From positions 62,001 through 126,000 of the forward strand of contig BMSM01000009.1 of NCBI GenBank assembly GCA_014649155.1: a stretch of 64,000 nucleotides of DNA, in the 5' to 3' direction. Under the pieces are notes generated by a model. The model ran no database searches. It was not told the DNA's origin and saw nothing but the letters and a program-made list of their open reading frames with translations. Below, in pieces: positions 15,530 through 24,392 of this stretch; position 1 is the stretch's first letter; the number at the start of each line of letters is the position of its first letter. The stretch comes from Streptomyces griseoviridis. GTDB taxonomy: Bacteria > Actinomycetota > Actinomycetes > Streptomycetales > Streptomycetaceae. Made by a program: the position numbers and the translations under genes.

Positions 15530-16891
15530 GTGGCAGACCGCACGCCCCCGCTCGGTGTCGAAGAACTGCACGCCCTCGTCGCCGGCGGCGAGATCGACAC
15601 CGTCGTCCTGGCCTTCCCGGACATGCAGGGGCGGCTCCAGGGCAAGCGGTTCGCCGCCCGCTTCTTCCTCGACGAGGTACTGCACCACGGCACCGAGGGC
15701 TGCGCCTACCTCCTCGCCGTCGACGCCGAGATGAACACCGTCGACGGCTACGCCATGTCCTCCTGGGACAGCGGCTACGGCGACTTCGCGATGCGCCCCG
15801 ACCTCGCCACCCTGCGCCGGGTGCCCTGGCACCCCGGCACCGCGTTCGTCCACGCCGACCTCGCCTGGGAGGACGGCTCCCCGGTGACCGCCGCGCCCCG
15901 CCAGATCCTGCGCCGCCAGCTCGACCGCCTCGCCGCGCGCGGACTGACCGCCCAGGTCGGCACCGAGCTGGAGTTCATCGTCTTCAAGGACACCTACGAA
16001 CAGGCCTGGGACGCGAACTACCGGGGTCTCACCCCGGCCAACCAGTACAACATCGACTACTCCGTCCTCGGCACCGGCCGTGTCGAGCCCCTGCTGCGCC
16101 GCCTCCGCAACGAGATGGCCGGCGCCGGCCTGACACCCGAGTCCGCCAAGGGCGAGTGCAACCCCGGCCAGCACGAGATCGCCTTCCGCTACGACGAGGC
16201 CCTGGTCACCTGCGACCAGCACGCCCTGTACAAGACGGGCGCCAAGGAGATCGCCGCCCAGGAGGGCCTCTCCCTCACCTTCATGGCCAAGTACGACGAG
16301 CGCGAGGGCAACTCCTGCCACATCCACCTCTCGCTCACCCACGCCGACGGGACCAGCGCCATGCCCGGCCCGGACGGCGGCATGTCCCCGCTGATGCGGC
16401 ACTTCCTGGCCGGACAACTGGCCGCCCTGCGCGACTTCTCCCTCCTCTACGCCCCCCACATCAACTCCTACAAGCGGTTCCGGCCCGGCTCCTTCGCGCC
16501 CACCGCCGTCGCCTGGGGCCACGACAACCGCACCTGCGCCCTGCGCGTGGTCGGCCACGGCCGCTCCCTGCGCTTCGAGAACCGCCTCCCCGGCGGCGAC
16601 GTCAACCCCTACCTCGCGGTCGCCGGCATGATCGCCGCCGGACTCCACGGCGTCGAGCGGGAACTCGAACTCCCCGACCCCTGCACGGGCAACGCCTACA
16701 CCACCGGCTACGACCACGTCCCCGCCACCCTGCGCGAGGCCGCCGCGCTCTGGACGGACAGCCCCCTCGCCCGGACCGCCTTCGGGGACGACGTGGTCGA
16801 CCACTACCGCACCATGGCCCGGGTCGAACTCGACGCCTTCGACACCGCGGTCACCGACTGGGAGCTGCGCCGCTCCTTCGAACGCATGTGA
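15530..16891 (+). CDS. glnA4: Glutamine synthetase-like gamma-glutamylamide synthetase
   Basis: 453 residues. GTG 15530 with GGAG five bases upstream; the longer open frame to the left is the antisense of the regulator. Glutamine-synthetase fold: N-terminal beta-grasp (FPDMQGRLQGKRFAARFF), GTELEFIVFKD (metal Glu), GECNPGQHEIAFRYD, MAKYDEREGNSCHIHLSL (metal and ammonium-site His), NSYKRFRPGSFAPT, ENRLPGGDVNPYLAVAGM. Class III-like members ligate amines rather than ammonia to glutamate. By synteny with S. coelicolor glnA4, reported as a gamma-glutamylethanolamide synthetase, I infer the same role. The next gene starts 7 bp downstream. Confidence 0.85.
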   Translation: MADRTPPLGVEELHALVAGGEIDTVVLAFPDMQGRLQGKRFAARFFLDEVLHHGTEGCAYLLAVDAEMNTVDGYAMSSWDSGYGDFAMRPDLATLRRVPWHPGTAFVHADLAWEDGSPVTAAPRQILRRQLDRLAARGLTAQVGTELEFIVFKDTYEQAWDANYRGLTPANQYNIDYSVLGTGRVEPLLRRLRNEMAGAGLTPESAKGECNPGQHEIAFRYDEALVTCDQHALYKTGAKEIAAQEGLSLTFMAKYDEREGNSCHIHLSLTHADGTSAMPGPDGGMSPLMRHFLAGQLAALRDFSLLYAPHINSYKRFRPGSFAPTAVAWGHDNRTCALRVVGHGRSLRFENRLPGGDVNPYLAVAGMIAAGLHGVERELELPDPCTGNAYTTGYDHVPATLREAAALWTDSPLARTAFGDDVVDHYRTMARVELDAFDTAVTDWELRRSFERM

Positions 16892-16898
16892 GGCCCCG

Positions 16899-18263
16899 TT
16901 GTCCGACACGCCCGAGCTGCGGGTGCTGAACCCCGCCACCGAGGAGACCGTCGCCACCATCCCCGCCGCATCGGCCGCCGACGTCGACACCGCCGTCGTC
17001 CGCGCCGCCCGCGCGCAGGAACGCTGGGCCGCCCTCGCGCCCGGCGACCGCGCCCGGCTGCTGCGCCGCTTCGCCACCGCCGTCGACGACCACCTGGAGG
17101 AACTGGCCCGCCTGGAGGTCCGCGAGGCCGGCCACACCCTCGGCAACGCCCGCTGGGAGGCGGGCAACGTCCGCGACCTGCTCGACTACGCGGCCGGCGG
17201 CGTGGAACGGCTCACCGGGCGGCAGATCCCGGTCGCCGGCGGCCTCGACGTCACCCTCCACGAGCCGTACGGCGTCGTCGGCGTCATCGCCCCCTGGAAC
17301 TTCCCGATGCCCGTCGCCGCCTGGGGCACCGCCCCCGCCCTCGCGGCCGGCAACGCGGTGCTCCTCAAGCCCGCCGAGACCACCCCGCTCACCGCCCTCC
17401 GCCTCGCCGAACTGGCCCTGGCGGCCGGACTGCCCGAGCACCTCTTCCAGGTCCTGCCCGGTCACGGCACCACCACCGGCCGCGCCCTGACCGACCACCC
17501 CGGCGTCGCCAAGATCGTGTTCACCGGGTCGGTGCGCACCGGCCGCGAGGTGGCGGAGCGCTGCGCCCGCCTGCTGAAGCCCGTCACCCTGGAACTCGGC
17601 GGCAAGAGCCCCAACATCGTCTTCGCCGACGCCGACCTCACGGCCGCCCTCGACCCGTTCTCCTTCCTCGACAACGCCGGCCAGGACTGCTGCGCCCGCA
17701 CCCGCGTCCTCGTCCAGGAGACGGTGTACGAGCAGGCCCGCGAACTGCTCGCCGAGGCGCTCTCCACCGTCGTGGTCGGCGACCCGGCCGACGAGAGGAC
17801 GCAGATGGGCCCGCTGATCTCGGCCGCCCAGCGGGACCGCGTCCGCTCCTACGTCCCCGAGGACGCCGAGGCCCTGCGCGGCAGCGCGCCGGACGGCCCC
17901 GGCTTCTGGTTCCCGCCCACCGTCCTCACCGGGGAACGCCCCGACAGCCGGGCCGCCCAGGAGGAGATCTTCGGTCCCGTCGCCGTCCTCCTGCCCTTCA
18001 CCGGCGAACAGGACGCGATCCGGCTCGCCGACAGCTCCCCCTACGGCCTCTCCGGGTCCGTCTGGACCCGCGACCTGGGCCGCGCCCTGCGCGTCTCGGG
18101 GGCGCTGCGCGCGGGCAACCTGTCCGTCAACTCCCACTCCAGCGTCCGCTACTGGACGCCGTTCGGCGGCTACAAGCAGTCCGGCATCGGACGCGAACTG
18201 GGCCCGGACGCCCTGACCGCCTTCACCCAGACCAAGAACGTCTTCCTCAGCACGGAGGCCTGA
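16899..18263 (+). CDS. NAD(P)-dependent aldehyde dehydrogenase
   Basis: 454 residues with a TTG start at 16899, seven bases after glnA4 (GAGG upstream). Coenzyme site PWNFPMPVAAWGTAPALAAG, FTGSVRTGREV, catalytic base Glu232 in LELGGKSPN, nucleophile Cys264 in GQDCCAR, and EEIFGPVAVLLPF near the end. The length is slightly short of the family (about 480). In the proposed pathway it would oxidise a gamma-glutamyl-amino-aldehyde, for instance gamma-glutamyl-acetaldehyde, to the acid. It is co-transcribed with glnA4 and the SDR gene (7-bp gaps). Confidence 0.92.
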   Translation: MSDTPELRVLNPATEETVATIPAASAADVDTAVVRAARAQERWAALAPGDRARLLRRFATAVDDHLEELARLEVREAGHTLGNARWEAGNVRDLLDYAAGGVERLTGRQIPVAGGLDVTLHEPYGVVGVIAPWNFPMPVAAWGTAPALAAGNAVLLKPAETTPLTALRLAELALAAGLPEHLFQVLPGHGTTTGRALTDHPGVAKIVFTGSVRTGREVAERCARLLKPVTLELGGKSPNIVFADADLTAALDPFSFLDNAGQDCCARTRVLVQETVYEQARELLAEALSTVVVGDPADERTQMGPLISAAQRDRVRSYVPEDAEALRGSAPDGPGFWFPPTVLTGERPDSRAAQEEIFGPVAVLLPFTGEQDAIRLADSSPYGLSGSVWTRDLGRALRVSGALRAGNLSVNSHSSVRYWTPFGGYKQSGIGRELGPDALTAFTQTKNVFLSTEA

Positions 18264-18270
18264 ACCGACC

Positions 18271-19107
18271 ATGACCACCACGCCCGGGGACATCGAGAAC
18301 ACCACGGACACCGCGGACACCGCGGACACCGAACGCGCCGTCTGCCGCCGCCTGGTGGGCCGTACCGCCGTCGTCACCGGAGCCGGCAGCGGCATCGGCC
18401 TCGCGAGCGCGCGCCGGCTCGCCGCCGAGGGCGCCCACGTGGTCTGCGGTGACGTCGACGAGACCCGCGGCAAGGCCGCGGCCGAGGAGACGGGCGGCCT
18501 CTTCGTCCAGGTCGACGTCACCGACCCGGAGCAGGTCGAGGCGCTGTTCCGGACGGCGTACGAGACGTACGGCAGCGTCGACGTCGCCTTCAACAACGCG
18601 GGCATCTCGCCGCCCGACGACGACTCCATCCTGGAGACCGGCCTGGAGGCGTGGCGGCGCGTCCAGGAGGTGAACCTGACCTCCGTCTACCTGTGCTGCA
18701 AGGCCGCCCTGCCCCACATGCGGCGCCAGGGCAAGGGTTCCATCATCAACACGGCGTCCTTCGTGGCCCGGATGGGCGCGGCCACCTCGCAGATCTCGTA
18801 CACCGCGTCCAAGGGCGGGGTCCTCGCCATGTCCCGGGAACTGGGTGTGCAGTTCGCCCGGGAGGGGATCAGGGTCAACGCCCTGTGCCCCGGCCCCGTC
18901 GACACCCCGCTGCTGCGGGAGCTGTTCGCCGAGGACCCGGAGCGGGCCGCGCGCCGGCTCGTGCACATCCCCGCCGGCCGGTTCGCCCGCGCCGAGGAGA
19001 TCGCCGCCGCCGTGGCCTTCCTGGCCAGCGACGACTCCTCCTTCGTCAACGCCACCGACTTCCTGGTGGACGGCGGCATCTCGGGGGCGTACGTCACCCC
19101 GCTGTAG
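18271..19107 (+). CDS. Short-chain dehydrogenase/reductase
   Basis: 278 residues, ATG 18271, seven bases after the aldehyde dehydrogenase. The first 25 residues are a polar tail containing the repeat DTADTADT (tandem GACACCGCG codons). The Rossmann motif TGAGSGIG is at 36-43, then NNAG, catalytic Ser in NTASFVARMG, YTASK, and the C-terminal LVDGGISGAYVTPL. Classical SDR. In this operon it could oxidise the gamma-glutamylated amino alcohol before the aldehyde dehydrogenase step; the substrate is inferred from context only. It ends 3 bp before the convergent PLP-enzyme gene. Confidence 0.92.
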   Translation: MTTTPGDIENTTDTADTADTERAVCRRLVGRTAVVTGAGSGIGLASARRLAAEGAHVVCGDVDETRGKAAAEETGGLFVQVDVTDPEQVEALFRTAYETYGSVDVAFNNAGISPPDDDSILETGLEAWRRVQEVNLTSVYLCCKAALPHMRRQGKGSIINTASFVARMGAATSQISYTASKGGVLAMSRELGVQFAREGIRVNALCPGPVDTPLLRELFAEDPERAARRLVHIPAGRFARAEEIAAAVAFLASDDSSFVNATDFLVDGGISGAYVTPL

Positions 19108-19110
19108 GTC

Positions 19111-20328
19111 TCACAGGAAGGTGTGCCCCTCGCCACGGTACGTCGGCACGGTCGCGGTCACGGTGTCGCCCGCCACCAGGTGCAGCCGGTCGAAGCGCTC
19201 GCACAGCTCACCGGCCTTGGCGTGCCGGAACCACACCTTGTCGCCGATCAGCAGGTCGTCGGCGGCGGGGCCGAGCAGGGGCGTCTGCACCTCGCCGGCG
19301 CCCTCCTGGGGGTCGTAGCGCAGTCCCTCGGGCAGGTACGGCACCGGCGACCGGTCCGCGCCGGCCGCGCCGGACGCCGGGTAGCCGCCGCCGAGCACGG
19401 TCACCACGCCCACCCCGGGCCGCCGCACGACGGGCTGGGCGAACAGGGCGGCCGGCCGGCCCCGGAACGACGTGTAGTTGTCGAACAGCCGCGGTACGTA
19501 CAACCCCGACCCGGCGGCTATCTCCGTCACCGCCTCCTCGGCCGCCGTGTGCTGCACGCTGCCGGTGCCGCCGCCGTTGACGAACTCCAGGTCCGGGACG
19601 ACGGCCCGGACGGCCGCCACCGCCGCGGCCCGCCGCCCGGCCAGCTCCCGCCGCGCGGCGGCCTGCATCAGCCGCACCGCCCGCGACCGCAGCGGACGCC
19701 CCGCCACCGCGTCCCCGACACCGGCCACATGGCCCTCGTACGCCATGATCCCGACCACCCGGAACCCGGGCCGCCGGGCCACGGCGCGGGCCAGGTCGGC
19801 GAGGTCGGCGGGGGAATGCAGCGGGGAGCGGCGGGCGCCGACCCGTATCCGTCCGCCGAGCAGCTTCAGGGAGGTGTCCAACTCCAGGCAGACCCGGACC
19901 ACTTCGGCGCCCCCGGCGCGGGCGGCGTCGATGAGGTCCAGTTGCGCGGGGTCGTCGACGAGCACGGTCACGGCGGCGGCGAGCTTGGGGTCGGCGGCCA
20001 GTTCGGCGTAGCCGGCGCGGTCGGCCGACGGGTAGGCGAGAAGCACGTCGGTGAAACCGGAGCGGGCCAGCCACAGCGACTCGGCCAGCGTGTAGGACAT
20101 GACGCCCGCGAAACCCTCCCGGGCCAGGACGCGTTCGAGCAGCGCGCGGCAGCGCACGGACTTGCTGGCGACCCGGACCGGTTTGCCGCCGGCCCGGCGC
20201 ACCAGGTCGTCCGCGTTGGCGTCGAACGCCTCCAGGTCCACGATCGCCAGCGGGGCGTCGAACGGGGCGGTGGCCCGGTCGTAGCGGGCCCGGTCGGCGG
20301 GGCGGGGGGACAGCGGGGCAGCGGTCAT
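19111..20328 (-). CDS. PLP-dependent D-threonine aldolase/deaminase-like protein (alanine racemase fold)
   Basis: 405 residues from ATG 20328. Fold-type III PLP enzyme: LAIVDLEAFDANADDLVRRA followed by PVRVASKSVRCRALLERVL, where the Lys of ASKS should bind PLP; then AYEGHVAGVGD and the phosphate-binding NGGGTGS. The C-terminal DSD1-like domain has LLIGDKVWFRHAKAGELCER, with the His near the end that binds metal in D-threonine aldolases. The exact reaction (aldol cleavage, dehydration or deamination of a D-hydroxy amino acid) is open. It converges with the SDR and is probably a single-gene unit. Confidence 0.82.
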   Translation of the reverse strand: MTAAPLSPRPADRARYDRATAPFDAPLAIVDLEAFDANADDLVRRAGGKPVRVASKSVRCRALLERVLAREGFAGVMSYTLAESLWLARSGFTDVLLAYPSADRAGYAELAADPKLAAAVTVLVDDPAQLDLIDAARAGGAEVVRVCLELDTSLKLLGGRIRVGARRSPLHSPADLADLARAVARRPGFRVVGIMAYEGHVAGVGDAVAGRPLRSRAVRLMQAAARRELAGRRAAAVAAVRAVVPDLEFVNGGGTGSVQHTAAEEAVTEIAAGSGLYVPRLFDNYTSFRGRPAALFAQPVVRRPGVGVVTVLGGGYPASGAAGADRSPVPYLPEGLRYDPQEGAGEVQTPLLGPAADDLLIGDKVWFRHAKAGELCERFDRLHLVAGDTVTATVPTYRGEGHTFL

Positions 20329-20602
20329 GAGGGCAGCCTGCCAGACACGATTACCGCAGGGTAGGGGGACGATCCGGGCCAATGCCGCGGGCGCGCGGAC
20401 TGGTTCCCCGCGGTAGGGGGTCACGCCGTAGAGTGACGCGCACGCACGTCGGAGGCGTCCGGGCCACGGCCCGGTGTCCGGTGCCGGGATGGCGGTCCGG
20501 TCGTGCGGGTAGGTGCCCGGGGCGGGCGTGTCCGCGCCGGGCCGGGCAGCAGGAGACGGCCCGCCGACGAGGACGGCGCGGGCACGAGGAAACGGGGGGT
20601 GC
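20329..20602. other. Divergent intergenic region, no gene seen
   Basis: 274 bp between the PLP enzyme and the proline-rich protein. GCCGTAGAGTGACGC contains a possible -10 (TAGAGT, about 20431) for the rightward gene; no convincing -35 is visible. Short open frames crossing it look like chance frames. Confidence 0.5.
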
Positions 20603-22216
20603 ATGAGCACGGAAGCGCGACCTGCCTCCGTTCCCCCGCGCCCGCCCCGCCCGGCGTCCCCCTCGGCTCCCGCGCCGGCCGCCGGCGTGGTCCCGCCGCC
20701 GGGGGGCTCGCCCCGCCCCGGCGCCCCGGTGACCCCGGCCCGCTCGGGAGCCGTGCCGCCGCCCGAGCCTCCGTCCGCTCCGCCGTCCCGGCCGGCCGGT
20801 GCTCCCCGCGCGTCCGCGCCCGAGGGGCCCGGGGCCGCCATGCCGGCCGGGCGCGCACCGCACGGGAACGGCGGGACGCCCGAGGCGGCCGGCGCCCGGG
20901 AGGACCGCCCGGTGCCCTCCCGCCCGGTGGTGCCCCCGCCGCCCCCGTCGTCCGCCCGCTTCCCCGACACCCCGCCGTCCGTGGGGCGCGGCGCGCGTCC
21001 TGCGGGTGACGGGACCCGGCCTGCCGGTGCCGGGCCGGCGGGTCCTCGTGCCGGTTCCGGTGCTGCGGGCCCCCGCCCCGGTGCTGCGGGGACCGATCCG
21101 CGTTCCGCGGGGACCGATCCGCGTTCCGCCCCTCCCCGCCCGGCCCAGCCGCCGTCCGCGGCCCCCCGCGCGCCCGAGCGCCCGGCCCCCGCCGCCGAGC
21201 GCCCCTCGGAGACCACGGCGCGGCTGCGCCGCCCCGTGCCACCTGCCCCGGGAGCCGTACCCGGCCCGTCCCGCCCCGGCGCCCCGGCCGAGTCCGCCGC
21301 CGAGTCGACCCGCCGGCTGCGCCGCGTACCGCCGGAGCCCGTGCCCTCCCGGCCCCTGCCGCCCCAGGCGCCGCTGTGGGGTGCCGGGCAGCGTCCGTAC
21401 GTGACGTTCGCGGACCCCGAGGGGTACGACGACGAGCGGGCCCGGCCGCGACCGCTCGGCCGGCGCACGCGCTCCCAGGCCGTCGCCGCCGCCGTCTGCC
21501 TCGTACTGGGCGCCGGCCTGCTCACCGGTGCCGTCACCGGCAGCTGGCTCGCCGACGACCCCGGGGACGACGGCCGGCCCGGCACCTTCGCCGCCGCCGG
21601 CGAGCTGTGGCACAGCGCGCCCGTGGACGACCTGTTCCCGCCCACCGTCGACGGGCGGGGCGCCGGCCCCGGCGGCGCCGACCGCACCTGGACCCGGATC
21701 GCCGTCGCCCCCGACAGCGGCTGCGCGCACGCCTTCGACCCGCTGCTGCGCGAGGCCCTCGCCCCGGCCGGCTGCGCCCGCCTGCTCCGCGCCACCTACA
21801 CCGACGCCACCCGCAGCCATGTCACCACCGTCGGCCTGCTCTTCACCAAGGCCGACGCCGCCGCCATGACCGCGCTGGCCGACCGGTTCGCCCGGCAGGA
21901 CCTCGGCGTCCGCACCGACCTGATGCCGCTGCCCTACGCAGCGGAGCACACCCTCGCCGCCGGCTTCGGCGCTCACCAGCGGGCCTCCTGGACCGTCTCC
22001 GTCCTCACCGACGCCCCGGTCGTCGTCTACGCCGTCTCCGGCTGGGCGGACGGCCGGGAGGTCGGCGACCCGCAGCCCGCGGCGGCGGCCATGCGGGCCG
22101 ACGCCACCACGGACGTGGCCCAGGCGGGCCTCGGCCACGAGGCGCAGGGCCTCGCCGACCGCGTCGAACGCCGCCTGCGCAAGAACGCCGAACCGGCCAC
22201 GGAGCAGCCCTCGTGA
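20603..22216 (+). CDS. Proline-rich single-pass membrane protein
   Basis: 537 residues from ATG 20603 (GGGGGG upstream). Roughly the first 270 residues are Pro/Ala/Arg-rich and disordered, with an internal duplication GTDPRSAGTDPRSAP. A membrane span, AVAAAVCLVLGAGLLTGAVT, lies near residue 295. The remaining 220 residues form an extracellular globular part with DLFPPTVDGRGAGPGGADRT and SGCAHAFDPLLREALAPAGC. I do not recognise its family. Its stop overlaps the GTG of the mycosin-like protease by 4 bp, so the two products probably work together. A long cytoplasmic Pro-rich tail next to a secretion-type protease is reminiscent of type VII-associated membrane proteins. Confidence 0.8.
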   Translation: MSTEARPASVPPRPPRPASPSAPAPAAGVVPPPGGSPRPGAPVTPARSGAVPPPEPPSAPPSRPAGAPRASAPEGPGAAMPAGRAPHGNGGTPEAAGAREDRPVPSRPVVPPPPPSSARFPDTPPSVGRGARPAGDGTRPAGAGPAGPRAGSGAAGPRPGAAGTDPRSAGTDPRSAPPRPAQPPSAAPRAPERPAPAAERPSETTARLRRPVPPAPGAVPGPSRPGAPAESAAESTRRLRRVPPEPVPSRPLPPQAPLWGAGQRPYVTFADPEGYDDERARPRPLGRRTRSQAVAAAVCLVLGAGLLTGAVTGSWLADDPGDDGRPGTFAAAGELWHSAPVDDLFPPTVDGRGAGPGGADRTWTRIAVAPDSGCAHAFDPLLREALAPAGCARLLRATYTDATRSHVTTVGLLFTKADAAAMTALADRFARQDLGVRTDLMPLPYAAEHTLAAGFGAHQRASWTVSVLTDAPVVVYAVSGWADGREVGDPQPAAAAMRADATTDVAQAGLGHEAQGLADRVERRLRKNAEPATEQPS

Positions 22217-23391
22217 ACGCCTTCCCGCGCCGCCGGACCACCGCCCTCGGCGTGCTCCTCGCCGCCTCCCTCGCCCTCGTCCCCTCCACCGCCGCGCACG
22301 CCGACGGCATACGGGCCAAGCAGTGGGCCCTCGACGCCCTCGGCCTGGAGCAGGTGTGGCGGACCACCAAGGGCGCGGGTGTCACCGTCGCCGTCCTGGA
22401 CACCGGTGTCGAGGCCGACCACCCGGACCTCGCGGGCAACGTCCTGCCCGGCAAGGACCTCGTCGGCTTCGGTGCCGGGGAGGGCGACGCGTACTGGGCA
22501 CGGCACGGCACCGCCATGGCCGGGATCATCGCCGGCCACGGACACGGCGCCGGCCACGCGGAGGGCGTCATGGGCGTCGCCCCCGAGGCCGAGGTGCTGC
22601 CCGTCCGCGTCATCCTGGAGGACGGCGACCCGGCCCGCACCGAGGCCCGCAAGACCCGCGGCGGCGCCCTCGCCGAGGGCATCCGCTGGGCCGCCGACCA
22701 CGGCGCCGACGTCATCAACCTCTCCCTCGGCGACGACTCCTCCTCCGCCCACCCGGAGCCCGCCGAGGACGAGGCCATCCAGTACGCCCTGAGGAAGAAC
22801 GTGGTCGTCGTCGCCTCGGCCGGCAACGGGGGTGAGAAGGGTGACCACATCTCCTACCCGGCCGCCTACCCGGGCGTGATCGCCGCGACCGCCGTCGACC
22901 GCTACGGCACCCGTGCCTCCTTCTCCACCCGCCGCTGGTACGCCACGGTCAGCGCCCCCGGCGTCGACGTGATCATCGCGGACCCCGACCACCGCTACTA
23001 CGAGGGCTGGGGCACCAGCGCCGCCGCCGCCTTCGTCTCCGGTTCCGTCGCCCTGCTCCGCGCCGCCCGCCCCGGGCTGACCCCGGCCCAGGTCAAGCGC
23101 CTCCTGGAGGACACCGCCGACAACGCCCCGGCCGACGGGCGCGACGACTCCCGCGGCTACGGCTTCATCGACCCCGCCGCCGCGATCGAGGCGGCCGGCC
23201 GGCTGCGGACGGAGAGCCCGAAGCCGGCGGCGTACGGGCAGGAGTACTTCGGTCCCGGACCCGACGACGAGCGCTCCGGCGGGGGGACCTCCGCCTGGGT
23301 GGCCCCGCTGGCGGGCGGCGCCGGCGGCGTGCTGCTGGTCGCCGCGGTGGTGCTGTGGCGGGGCCGCCGCACCCGCTACGACGACTTCTGA
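22213..23391 (+). CDS. Mycosin-like S8 serine protease, membrane-anchored
   Basis: 392 residues; GTG 22213 overlaps the previous stop. Signal peptide 1-30 (RRRTTALGVLLAASLALVPS...AHA). Catalytic triad Asp63 in VAVLDTGVEADHPDL, His98 in ARHGTAMAGIIAG, Ser269 in GWGTSAAAAFVSG, with oxyanion Asn205 in SAGNGG. A C-terminal span (WVAPLAGGAGGVLLVAAVVL) and RGRRTRYDDF tail anchor it with the protease outside. This is the layout of mycosins (MycP) of type VII secretion, but no EccC, EccD or WXG100 gene is nearby. The 3' end overlaps the convergent gene by 16 bp. Confidence 0.92.
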   Translation: MNAFPRRRTTALGVLLAASLALVPSTAAHADGIRAKQWALDALGLEQVWRTTKGAGVTVAVLDTGVEADHPDLAGNVLPGKDLVGFGAGEGDAYWARHGTAMAGIIAGHGHGAGHAEGVMGVAPEAEVLPVRVILEDGDPARTEARKTRGGALAEGIRWAADHGADVINLSLGDDSSSAHPEPAEDEAIQYALRKNVVVVASAGNGGEKGDHISYPAAYPGVIAATAVDRYGTRASFSTRRWYATVSAPGVDVIIADPDHRYYEGWGTSAAAAFVSGSVALLRAARPGLTPAQVKRLLEDTADNAPADGRDDSRGYGFIDPAAAIEAAGRLRTESPKPAAYGQEYFGPGPDDERSGGGTSAWVAPLAGGAGGVLLVAAVVLWRGRRTRYDDF

Positions 23392-24347
23392 GCGGCGGAC
23401 GACGAGGCCCCGGTCCCGGTGCCCGTGCCCGTTCCGGTGTCCGTACCGGTCCCGGTGAACACGGACACCGCCGCCTTCGCCGCCGCCTCCACCAGCGAGA
23501 TGCCGTCCGCCTGACCGGCGTTGCCCTGCGACAGGGCCGCCACCAGGTACGCGTGCCCGTCGACCGTCACCCGCCCGATGCTGTTGATCACCCACAGCCC
23601 GGTGCTGCTCCGCGGCAGCCACCCGTTCTTCAGCGCGGCCGGCGAACCGGCCGCCGAGACCCCCCAGTCCTGACCGTCCGCTATGTGCTCCATCAGCCCC
23701 TGGAGATACGTCCGCGACGCCACCGTCAGCTCCGAGCCGTCCTCCTCGAACACCTGCCGGAGCAGGGCCAGTTGATCGGCCGCCGTGGTCTCGGTCAGCC
23801 CCCACAGGTCGCCGTCCCCGCCCTCGGTGGCCGTGAGCCCGAACCGCGCGTTGGCGGCGTCCAGCCCGCCGGCCCGCCCGATCGTCCGCCACAGCGCCGT
23901 CGCGGAGGCGTTGTCGCTGTTCTCGATCATGGCGGTGGCGTACGTCCGTTCCGCCGCCGTCAGCGACCGCCCCTCGTCCTGCGCCCGGAGCAGCAGCGCC
24001 GCCAGGATGTCGACCTTGACGATGCTCGCGGTGGCGAAGGCGCCGTCGCCGTACCCGGCGCTCTCCCCGGTCTCCGGGTCGAGCACCGCCACCGACAGGT
24101 CCGCGCCGTCCTTCCTGGCCGCGACCGCCGCCATGGCCTCGGAGAGCAGCGCGTCATGGTCCGCGGCCGGTTCCGCCGAAGGCTCCGCCGAGGGCCGCGG
24201 CACTGTCTCCCCCTCCGTGGTGAGCGGGGCCACGGCGACGGCCGTGCCCGCCCGCTCGTTCAGGTACACGGTCCCCGCCGCCGTACCACCGCCGACGACG
24301 GCACAGGCGAGGACGGCGTACAGCAACCGGGATCTCAAGGACACCAT
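23376..24347 (-). CDS. Beta-lactamase-fold serine hydrolase, membrane-anchored
   Basis: 323 residues from ATG 24347. An N-terminal hydrophobic segment (LLYAVLACAVVGGGTAAGTV) looks like an uncleaved signal anchor, followed by an acidic Pro/Ser linker. Active-site motifs: Ser108-x-x-Lys111 in TASIVKVD, SDN at 144-146 (IENSDNAS), and LKNGWLP in the KTG position. This resembles the beta-lactamase2 family (PF13354); an antibiotic-hydrolysing role cannot be claimed. The C-terminus is a low-complexity GTGTDTGTGTGTGTG tail encoded by hexanucleotide repeats and overlaps the protease gene by 16 bp. Confidence 0.85.
   Translation of the reverse strand: MVSLRSRLLYAVLACAVVGGGTAAGTVYLNERAGTAVAVAPLTTEGETVPRPSAEPSAEPAADHDALLSEAMAAVAARKDGADLSVAVLDPETGESAGYGDGAFATASIVKVDILAALLLRAQDEGRSLTAAERTYATAMIENSDNASATALWRTIGRAGGLDAANARFGLTATEGGDGDLWGLTETTAADQLALLRQVFEEDGSELTVASRTYLQGLMEHIADGQDWGVSAAGSPAALKNGWLPRSSTGLWVINSIGRVTVDGHAYLVAALSQGNAGQADGISLVEAAAKAAVSVFTGTGTDTGTGTGTGTGASSSAAQKSS
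23408..23458. repeat. Hexanucleotide microsatellite in a coding 3' end
   Basis: Repeated units of the type CCGGTN/CCCGTG (minus strand CACCGGNACNGG) encode alternating Gly-Thr at the C-terminus of the beta-lactamase-fold protein. The array is imperfect. Slippage would change tail length in frame, in steps of two residues. Confidence 0.7.
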
Positions 24348-24392
24348 GCCGCGATGCTCGCCGCGGCTCCTGAGCGCCCCGTATGACAGCCG

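Noticed and set aside
14690..17167. 825-residue antisense frame over glnA4 and the FadR gene
   Set aside because: Low-complexity Gly/Ala/Val sequence arising from high GC third positions of the genes beneath it; no recognisable domain.
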